A stretch of 64,000 bases of DNA. Source: Wurfbainia villosa. Lineage: Eukaryota > Streptophyta > Magnoliopsida > Zingiberales > Zingiberaceae. Below, in pieces: positions 55,986-64,000 of the stretch. The notes beneath the pieces are model-generated. The model ran no database searches and was not told where the DNA came from. It saw only the letters and a list, made by a program, of their open reading frames with translations. The DNA is taken from contig CM046000.1 in assembly GCA_025175895.1 (NCBI GenBank), forward strand, positions 35,376,720-35,440,719, given 5' to 3'. The position numbers and the translations under genes were made by a program. How positions within the stretch are numbered: the first letter of the stretch is position 1; each line of letters begins with the position of its first letter.

Positions 55986-57390
55986 CATCGTCAAACATCA
56001 CCCGTAACAGGGTGGACCATAAAGGTGATTACTGGGTATATAACAAATTATGCGGAGGGATGTGAGTGATGTAGATGGGATCTATCCCTCCCATATGACG
56101 GGAGTGATATCTGTGGGCCCCTTGATTGAGTAGAACTACTAAAATGCATGGCCATGCTCGAATGAGTCAATATGAGATATTGAGCTCATTTGTTTGAGTT
56201 AGTTTACTCAGGGATCAAGAAACACATAGATTGATCGAGGATGACATGGTCTATGCCTCATTGGTCAATCTGATATCAAGGATAGAAGGACACGGTCATA
56301 CATTATAGTAGTCACGGAAAGGTTAGTCGGATCTTGACTTATTTCGTAACTTGGGTAGCAATGATGTATTGCTAGATGCCGCTCATTGCTTGTGTATCTA
56401 AAAGAGTTTAGATCCATTGCCAACGTTATGAGAGCCTATAGGGTCACACACAAAGAGCATGATGATTAGAAGAATTAGTGCATTCTAGTTTGACTAGAAT
56501 AATTTGGGAATGAGCTTAAGTACAAAATGGTTTTTGGACTTTAAGCTTAATGAGAATTTTAGCTTATTGATTTAATGAGATTAATTCAATATGCTAAGCT
56601 TACTAATTTAATAAGATTAAATAAATATGTTATCATGATAGCCTAAGCTTAATTGATTTAATAAGATTAATTCAATATGTTACCTTATTGATTTAATGAG
56701 ATTAATTCAATATGATAACATAAGCTTATTGAATTAATAAGATTAATTCAACATGCATGAATGCCACATAAGCATGCCACATAAGCATGCCACCTAAGCT
56801 TGATGAGGTGGAAAGAGACAAAGGGTTTTGACCTTTGGAATTTCTCCACATGTGGCCGGCCAAACAAGGAGTGTAGATTATGTTTCAATGCAATTGATTG
56901 CATTGAATGTGATAGGAGATGAAAGGTTTTTTCAATCCTATAAAACACTCCATGGGGTGGCCGGCCATGGTTGGTGAAGCTTGAGGCTTGGAGAGAGCTT
57001 GGTGGTGAGAGGCTTTGGTTGTGTGGCTTATGTGAGTGTAGGCTAGGAAGAAGAGTGGTCTTCTTCTTCCTTTCTCTTTTTCCCTACCTTCCTCTCCTTT
57101 AGGGACTTCTCTAGCAAGAAGTAAAGGAGAGCTCTTCTAGCTTCTTTTGTGAGACAAGAGCTTGCTCGTGTGGATACATATAGAGGCACGGACATTTGAA
57201 CGTGCTAAAAGATCCAACAAACCCAAGGAGAAGCGGGATTAAAAAGGGCACGCAACAAAGGTAATATTCTCCTATAAAGATAGGTTTTGAGAAATTTATT
57301 TTTGTATGAGGTTTTCTTTTGCAAGGATCACTTGGAAGGGATCCTATTTTTCTGTTGCGCATATGCTATTTTGCATAAGAAATCCCTACA
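55986..57390 (+). repeat. Unassigned LTR-like sequence I
   Basis: Non-coding. It has AT-rich direct repeats of a TTGATTTAATGAGATTAATTC type (56570-56755), two copies of GGCCGGCCA-type sequence (56855, 56960) and an end reading AATCCCTACA at 57390. This looks like an LTR, but its start is obscured by G and no paired copy is in the window. No supported gene. Confidence 0.4.
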
Positions 57391-57944
57391 GTTTGAGGTT
57401 TTACTCGACATCAGTGGACTGCCATGATATGACAGTTGACTGCTCCAAGTCGACTGAAGATTCGACTGGTGTTCGAGTCTGGCTTCTGGCCCAATAGTCG
57501 ACTGCTAAGGTTTGGTAGTCGACTGCTCGACTATCAGTCAACTGCCAAGGGACAACAGTCGACTGATCGAGGTGAATTCAAGCACAGAAGGCTTTCCAGT
57601 CGAGTGATTGCTTCGGTCACTCAACTGATGGCTCCATTAGTCGACTGATGGGGATGATCAGTCGACTAATGTGGGAGCCATTGGTTGGAAGACAACGTGG
57701 ATAAGGCCATTGCGAGGCAACGACTACAACAGTAGTCGACTGATGACTGCATCAGTCGACTGCTTGGTGCCCAATGGGAAAAATGACCTCTTCCCTATAA
57801 GAAGAGGCCTTGGGTCACTTTGGGAGCCAAATGCTTAAGTCCTAAACTTCTCCCAAGTGCCCAAAACATTTTTACTCATCTTCCTTGAGTTTATTTCAAT
57901 CATATTGTAAGAGGAGTGATTCTTGTAAAAGAAAGGTTTACTTC
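57391..57944 (+). repeat. LTR fragment K of the gag-only family
   Basis: Starts GTTTGAGGTTTTACTCGAC, matching the middle of the A LTR (6361-6380), and later resembles F/G LTRs (CCCTATAAGAAGAGG, ATATTGTAAGAGGAGTGAT). Rich in GTCGACTG copies at 57405-57765. Cut by J at 57945. The first part of the LTR is not seen. Confidence 0.65.
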
Positions 57945-59827
57945 TGAAGGGAGAAACTTCGCTTCCCACTTCAACTCGGTCGCTTGTGCATGGAGATCCC
58001 GTCTACATCCCCGGATTAAAAAAAATTAATCCAAGACGAAGAGGGATTACCCAAGCAACCAATCCATCGTCGTGCTATTCGAATAGAGTGGTCACTTAAA
58101 CAAACTTGTTGTTCAAGTAACCTACCTCTTTTATTCGATTAGCCGCGGAATAGACGATGTAAGGATTGCCGGTTTTTGTGTTTGTCTTCAGGGTCCAAGT
58201 AAATTAGCCACATACAATAAATACAATATACAAAGAAACAAAAGGAAAGCAAAACAAGAATTATACCTCTTGTTTACCTCAAGGTCTTCTATCATATGTC
58301 CTATCCTCCTCTTGGACGTTGTGTGGGTAACGATCTTCCAAGAGTTGAAGCCTCCTAGATCACATTCTTCCCTTCCTTGCTCGCTCCGAACAAAGGGAAG
58401 AATAGAACACAACTTCTTCTCCTATCTAGAACCGACCACCAAGCCAAGAAGCTTGATGTTGCCGCCGGCCAAGGAGTGGATGAAGGAGATGGAGTGGGCA
58501 CCGGCCAAGAGCTCCAAGGGAAGAAGCCTAACCCTTGTTGCCGTCGGCCAAGGAGGAGAGGAAGAAGATTGAGGTGCTGGGCAAACCCTAGGAAGATAGG
58601 AAAACCTTCCACTTGTTGCCACCCAAGACTTCTCCAAACCCTAGCCGCCTAATCCTTGAAGCAAAACCTAATCTCCTTGAGTTATCCTTGCCGCCAAACC
58701 CTTAAGCCTTATTTATAGAGTTAGGCTTAAGCCTCCTTTTAATCTCCACCATCGGATCTAGAGATTTAATCTCAACCGTCGGATCTACAGATTTAATCTC
58801 CACCGTCGAATCTAGAGATTTAATCTCCACCGTCAGATCTAGAGATTTAATCTCCACTGTCCGATCTAGAGATTTAATCTCCACCATCGGATCTAGAGTT
58901 TCATTTTTCACCATCGGATCTAGGCTTCATGAGGGTTTTAATAAGCTACAATAGGGACCATGAGGAGGAGTTGGATCTTGGCCATCCAATGGATCTAGCC
59001 CACATAAAGTCCGATCCATTAATGATAATCCATTCCACTAGAGGATTATCATTGATCTACCTCACCAACCCCCATAAATAAATATGAGCTCCATATATTA
59101 ATTGTACAAATATCTCTCCGTGTTTAAGATATCGAATGTCCATCAATTAATTAATTTACTGACAATTAATTAATCAACATCTAACTCCATGAGTAGTACC
59201 ACTCAACTTTATCATCATGCCGGACCAAGTCCACCTGCAGGGTTTACATGATGAACCTTATGAGCTCCTCAAGGGGACATCATCATCCTAATATATAGGA
59301 CACGGTTTCCTCCTATAATCAATGGCACACCATATAAATAATATAATTTCCTAACTTAACGAGCCTATCGATTTACTCTATAAATCTCGCCCATTGGTAA
59401 ATCAAAGAAATAAATACTAAGTACATGTGCCCGTTATTATATCGGGATTAAGAGCATGTACACCATAATATCCGAGGTCCGATTCAATTTGTAGTCAGCA
59501 ATAAATCGAATCATCTCTAAGTCGGTCCTGCTCAATGCACACAAAGTGTACTAGTGTAATTCTATGGTCAAGACAAACCAATACCAAATTACACTACAAC
59601 CATACCAATGGTTTGTCCAAAACTATCTCGGTTGTGAGCCTTTACTTATACTCTATAAGGAACTGATAACATGATCTCCCGTGTGACACTACACACCATA
59701 TTATCTAAAATGTAATGTATTAGACAATATGCATAACAATAAATATGTAAACAATGATCATGTGATTCTTATTTCAAAAATAAAAATGTTCATATAAAAG
59801 ATAGACTTTTCAGTATACATCCCAACA
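57945..59827 (-). repeat. 3' LTR of element J
   Basis: 1883 bp, TGTTGGGATGTATACTG in minus-strand sense. Six 27-bp units at 58738-58920, the most of any copy here. TATAAAT on the minus strand at 58711-58717. Confidence 0.88.
58738..58920 (-). repeat. 27-bp tandem repeat, six units (J LTR)
   Basis: Minus-strand frame reads VEIKSLDPT-type 9-residue repeats; each DNA unit contains GAGATTAAATCTC or a near copy. Confidence 0.85.
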
Positions 59828-59838
59828 ATCTCCCACTT
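59828..59838 (-). other. Polypurine tract of J
   Basis: AAGTGGGAGAT on the minus strand. Confidence 0.82.
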
Positions 59839-59864
59839 ATACTATAAAACTATGCTGTCCTTAT

Positions 59865-60678
59865 ACTGCCATACATCTGATTTCCATTCCCTCCACATGC
59901 CTATCAAAAGATCTCGTTGGAAGGGCCTTAGTGAAAGGATCTACAAGGTTATCCTCTGATGCAATCTTGGCTACAACAACTTCTTTTACTTCACGATTTC
60001 TCGTATTAGGTGGTACTTACGCTCTATGTGTTTACTTGCCTTATGGGCTCGTGGTTCCTTCGAGTTTGCAACTGCACCACTGTTATCACAATAAATTGTG
60101 ATAGTTCTGGACAAACCAGGAATCACATCCAAGTCCATCAAGAAGTTCCTGAGCCATACAACTTCTTTGGCTACCTAAGAGGCTGCCACATACTCAGCTT
60201 CCATGGTAGAGTGCGGCACACATTTCTGCTTGACATTCCTCCATACAATGGCTCCACCTCCCAAAGTAAACACAAAACCTGAGGTAGACTCACTGTTATC
60301 CCTATTTGATTGGAAGTCGGAATCTGTATAACCCACAAGGAGTAATTGATCTGCCTGGTATACCAGCATATATTCCCTAGTTCTTCTTAGGTACTTCAAT
60401 ATATACTTTATCACAGTCCAATGTCCTTGTCCTGGATTACTCTGATATCTGCTAACCATGCCCACGACAAAGCAGATATCTGATCTCGTACATAACATAG
60501 CATACATGAGGCTTCCTATTGCCGAAGCATAAGGAACTGCCTTCATGTCCTCTATCTCCTTAGATGTTCTAGGACACATCTCCTTAGATGAAGCTTGAGA
60601 TAAGTACAACATCCTTTTCTTGCGATCCCTTATAACCTTGATCCCAAGGATGTGTCCCACTTCTCCCAAGTCCTTCAT
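59865..60678 (-). pseudogene. pol: RT C-terminal end and RNase H of J
   Basis: Open from 60678 to 60175: MKDLGEVGHILGIKV, then SQAS joined directly to SKEMCPR, an in-frame deletion of about 30 codons that the B and B2 copies keep. RNase H motifs YTDSDFQSN and STMEAEYVAAS follow. A TAG at 60175 and later stops break the tail (YCDNSGAVANS, about 60060-60095). Confidence 0.85.
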
Positions 60679-60684
60679 ATCAAA

Positions 60685-61290
60685 CTATTTGGACAACCAT
60701 ACCCTTACGTCTGATAACACCTTGACATTGTTGCCAATTAACAAAATGTCATCTACGTATAGTACAAGAAATACCACTATGTTTCCATCACATCTCTTGT
60801 ATACACAAGACTCATCTGGACTTTGAATAAATCCATAAGACTGGATTACCTCATCAAAGTGAATGTTCCAAGATCTCAAAGCTTGCTTCAATCCATAAAT
60901 GGACCGATTAAGCTTGCACACAAGATGCTCTTTGCCCTTTACAATGAATCCCTTTGGTTGCTTCATATAGATGTTTTCCTCAAGACTTCCATTAAGGAAA
61001 GCTGTCTTGACATCCATCTGCCACACCTCATAATCCATATGAGCAGCAATACATAAGAGAATCCGGATAGACTTAAGCATGACTACCGGCGAAAAGGTCT
61101 CCTCATAATCGATACCCTCTTTCTGAGTATACCCTTTCACAACAAACCTTGCTTTGAAGATCTCAACCTTTCCGTCTATTCCTCTCTTTCTTTTGTAGAT
61201 CCACTTGCATCCAATGGTTTTTACACCATTGGGTGGTTCTACTAGCTCCCAGACCTGATTTGAATCCATGGATTCTATCTCAGAATTCAT
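60685..61290 (-). pseudogene. pol: Reverse transcriptase of J
   Basis: 201 codons: KTIGCKWIYKRKRGIDG, GYTQKEGIDYEETFSPV, QMDVKTAFLNG with its Asp intact, SIYGLKQALRSW and YVDDILLIGN. It ends VWLSK-TAG at 60685, where relatives have CAG; the frame continues unshifted into the next part. Confidence 0.88.
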
Positions 61291-62153
61291 TGCACTTTGC
61301 CAAGATACCGCATCTTTATCTTGGATTGCCTCGTCATATGTCTAGGGATCAGGTTCATGTTCGCCAGGGACCAAATAATAAGATTCTCCCAAGAACATAA
61401 ATCTATCAGGCTGTCTAACAACCCTCCCACTATGACGAGGTATCACCTATGTATCCTCTGTGACATGCAGTGCAGTCACTTGTGGTATATCCTCTTGTAC
61501 CGGTGGTACTGAAGTAGTGATTTCCCCCTCAATTCCTCAAGAAAAATCTTACTCATGGGCTTGCGGTTCATCACATAGTCTTCCTCTAGAAATCTGATGT
61601 TCGTGCTAACGATCACCCTCTGATCTCTAGGACTATAAAATAAACCACCTTTCGTTCCTCTAGGATAGCCAATGAACATGCGCACTTCTGTACGAGGTTC
61701 CAACTTACTAGCATCTGCCTTCAGCACATGTGCTGGACTCCCCTAAATCCGAATATATCTCAGACTAGGCTTTCGGCCAGTCTACAATTCTGTGGGAGTA
61801 GAAGGTACTGATTTAGATGGTACCAAGTTCAGAATATACACTGTCGTATCTAGAGCATACCCCTAGAACGAATCTGGCAAATCAGAATAACTCATCATCG
61901 ATCTAACCATCTCCATAAGAGTCCTATTCTTTTTCTCCGCTACACCATTCTGCTAGGGTGTGCCAGGTGTAGACAATTGGGATTGAATCCCAGCCTTTGA
62001 TAAGTAATTCATAAAATCTCCCAAGAGGTACTCACCACCATGATCAGATCGTAGTGTCTTGATACTTTTACCTTGACGTTTCTCCACATCATCCTTGAAT
62101 TCTTTGAACCTGTCAAAGCATTCAGACTTGCAGCGTATCAAGTAAATGTATCC
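61291..62153 (-). pseudogene. pol: Integrase core and spacer of J
   Basis: One frame with many stops: CKSECFDRFKEF, LRSDHGGEY (second catalytic Asp), TAG before QNGVAEKKNR (catalytic Glu), three TAG codons replacing Trp (SF-stop-GYAL, L-stop-TGRK, I-stop-GSPAH), then MFIGYPRGTKGG. A one-base loss near 61535 shifts the spacer frame. The stops are mostly CAG or TGG turned to TAG. Confidence 0.83.
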
Positions 62154-62940
62154 TTATCTTGAATAATCATCTATAAAAGAGACGAAATATTTAAAACCAC
62201 CTCTAGCCTGGATAGACATAGGACCACACAAATCAGAATGAACCAATTCCAACACATCTTTGGCTCTATACCCCTTGGCCTTAAAAGGCCTCTTGGTCAT
62301 TTTACCTTCCAAGTAAGATTCGCAGGTTGGGAAATCTTCCACCACTAATGAACCCATAGGTCCATCAGCTATCAACCTTTGAATTCTACTTAGGTTAATA
62401 TGACCTAACCTTAGATGCCAAAGATATGTTTGGTTCATTTTTGAAAGTTCTTTTCTCTTATTAGAATTAGAAGATGAGTTATTTACTTCTATTTGCATCG
62501 TGGGAGCTTTTGGTTCAAGGGTATATAAATTTCCTATCAATGCACTAGAATAGATAATCTCCCTATTCCCTTTTATAACAACTCTATCATTAAAAGAAAT
62601 AGAATATCCATCCATAAATAATTTAGAAATCGAAATTAAATTCTTTCTAAATAAAGGTACATAAAGGCAATTTTTCATAACCAAAGTTTTATTCCTATTA
62701 AAAGATAAATAAACATCTCCCACTGCAACAGCCACCACTTTCGTAGCATCGCCCAAGTAAACGGTAATCTCCCCTTCAGCCAGTCGTCTGGTTTCCTGGA
62801 ACCCCTGCAAAGTATTACAGACATGATTAGTGGCTCCCGTATCTACACACCAGGTGCTGGTAGATAACACCGCTAAACAAGTTTCAACGACTAGACCAAA
62901 AGATATACCTTTGTTCTGCTTCCGGTTGGGGCAGTCCTTC
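62154..62940 (-). pseudogene. pol: Protease and GAG-pre-integrase of J
   Basis: Open from the last gag residues (DCPNRKQNKG) through WCVDTGATNH (protease site), YLGDATKVVAVAVGD, LWHLRLGHINL and HSDLCGPM to DDYSR, then TAA at 62154. The first integrase Asp is kept. The upstream end is a breakpoint in the zinc knuckle at 62940. Confidence 0.87.
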
Positions 62941-63476
62941 TGTTGGTGCAGTAGGCACCTAAGTCGAACCTGAGTTTTGATTATAGAAAACGATACAAAG
63001 TTAAGCTCATGTCGTTATCTCATGAGCTGAATCAAGTGTGCAGAAGATTGCTATAGCTAGAGCTGAAGGCTAGCGATACCCGGAGGAACCGCGGTGGTCG
63101 GGTGACACTCGAGTGACTTCGGAGGAAGCCGAAGGAATCGAGTGGAAGGCCGGAAGCAAAAGCGACATGGTAAGTATCGAGGTAAGCTCATGTGTGTGAG
63201 CGTAAGTGAGGTCGTATCCTCCTTACGGGGATGGTCTTAAGTGTAGATCCGACCAAAGACATCCCATCGATGGTCTAGGTCGAGATCGGACGGTCGAAGG
63301 CCGTCGAAATAATGTTTTCTTTGAGCTAACTTTGACTTGCAGCATTGCCGACTTGGAGGACTCGATTGCCATCAATCGATCGGCGGGAGGTAAGCACTCG
63401 GCCCGATCGCCATCGATCGTGATGATGGCCATCAGTCGACTGATGATGGCCATCAGTCGACTGATGATGGCCACGA
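62941..63476 (+). repeat. Truncated foreign LTR fragment L within J
   Basis: Begins TGTTGGTGCAGTAGGCACC, an LTR-like start exactly at the gag breakpoint, and ends in the J leader at GTGGACG. Contains two tandem copies of a CATCAGTCGACTGATGATGG unit (63429-63470) and GATCG-like sites before them. The remainder of the inserted element and most of J's gag are gone. Open frames here on both strands are repeat-driven. Confidence 0.65.
63429..63470 (+). repeat. CAGTCGACTG tandem pair in L
   Basis: Two adjacent 20-21 bp units, each containing the palindromic decamer, preceded by a CATCGATCGTGATGATGG unit at the site of a third. Confidence 0.75.
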
Positions 63477-64000
63477 TTGTGTGGACGTATACGAATTCTA
63501 CATTTGTAAGAGGAGATTTTACCCATTAATTTTACTATCTTGTCAACCTAACTTTTTGACAAATAAAATTAATAGTTGGTTCCTCTTCAGCCCTACAAAT
63601 AAAAGCAGTGACTCCGATGGGGAGGATACTTCTATTTGCATCTAAGTGTTCACCATTACTCGGTACCAAGGCAATTATCTCGGGTTATGTACCTTCCGAT
63701 GGGGAAGTACACGTGCTCCTTAATAATTTTCTATAACCATATTCGACCCTGTGATCCGCAAAACAAACTCATCCGATGGGGAGGAAGGCACTCAGAGCCG
63801 ACGCGCAAGTTTGTTTGCATCACATGTCAAATCGTAATGGAGGCCGTGGGAATTTAAAAAAATATCCCTCTCCCACTTAGTAATTTAAATTTGAGGAATT
63901 CTCCTAGCACACGACATGCATATCAAACAAGAAGCAATAAATATGAAAAAAATATTTTCCAACTATTATGGCTTTTGTTCTCCAATATGCCTCCCGTCGT
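63477..64000 (-). other. Untranslated leader of J
   Basis: Reverse complement of the B leader (17443-17840 and 10760-10793), without the C insertion. Shows that C's target in B was a continuous leader. No gene. Confidence 0.8.

Larger units (their letters stand above)
57945..64000 (-). mobile_element. Element J: third B-family copia copy, runs off the window
   Basis: Reverse orientation. The 3' LTR is 57945-59827, followed by a polypurine tract, RNase H, RT, integrase and protease, then a foreign fragment (62941-63476) where gag should be, then the family leader. The left flanking pentamer is ACTTC (57940-57944); its partner is outside. The coding parts carry many nonsense codons. Confidence 0.88.

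Overview
The window is plant heterochromatin built almost entirely of LTR retrotransposons. Evidence for a plant: Ty1/copia polyproteins in plant style, gag of UBN2 type with CCHC knuckles, primer-binding sites complementary to the 3' end of plant initiator Met tRNA (TGGTATCAGAGC), and a GT-AG intron in an element-borne gene. I see no host gene, no rRNA or tRNA gene and no CRISPR array. A TE-rich seed plant is safe; the species cannot be read from the sequence.

The layout is a nested stack that can be untangled by target-site duplications (TSDs). The outer layer is a long LTR of an old element H (463-1017, 7275-8385, 51834-52420), preceded by a copia gag stub (65-445). H was hit by element A (1018-7269, TSD GTAGA/GTGGA) and by the autonomous copia element B (8386-51828, TSD TCTTC). 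B was hit by C in its leader (10794-17437, TSD CTAAG), by F between integrase and reverse transcriptase (20128-25682, minus strand, TSD TTGAG/TAAAG) and, inside its 3' LTR, by its own relative B2 (28368-50820, TSD CAAGG). B2 was hit by D in its 5' LTR (29260-37893, minus strand, TSD AACAC) and by E in its RNase H region (42023-48668, TSD TGGTG). Right of H lie G (52844-about 55980), a foreign LTR I (about 55986-57390), an LTR fragment K (57391-57944) and another B-family element J on the minus strand (57945 to the window end), which carries a truncated foreign LTR (L).

There are two working classes. B, B2 and J encode gag-protease-integrase-RT-RNase H in copia order, all broken by nonsense codons, frameshifts or deletions; B2 keeps an intact D,D-35-E integrase. 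A, C, D, E, F and G have 1.2-1.55 kb LTRs, a Met-tRNA primer site, a polypurine tract and a gag gene, but no pol. They fit the non-autonomous TR-GAG type and must have borrowed enzymes in trans. D also carries a second transcription unit with its own TATA box, a short intron and a protein resembling the 'putative plant transposon protein' family (PF20167).

The least explained structures are in the LTRs: tandem arrays of short hairpins whose arms change together (CCAAGC/GCTTGG, CCAAGT/ACTTGG, CCAAC/GTTGG) in the gag-only family, an analogous but unrelated array in H, a palindromic decamer CAGTCGACTG repeated many times in the gag-only LTRs, and a copy-specific replacement of that decamer by GATCG-like sequence, which may be an assembly or base-calling artefact at densely methylated sites.
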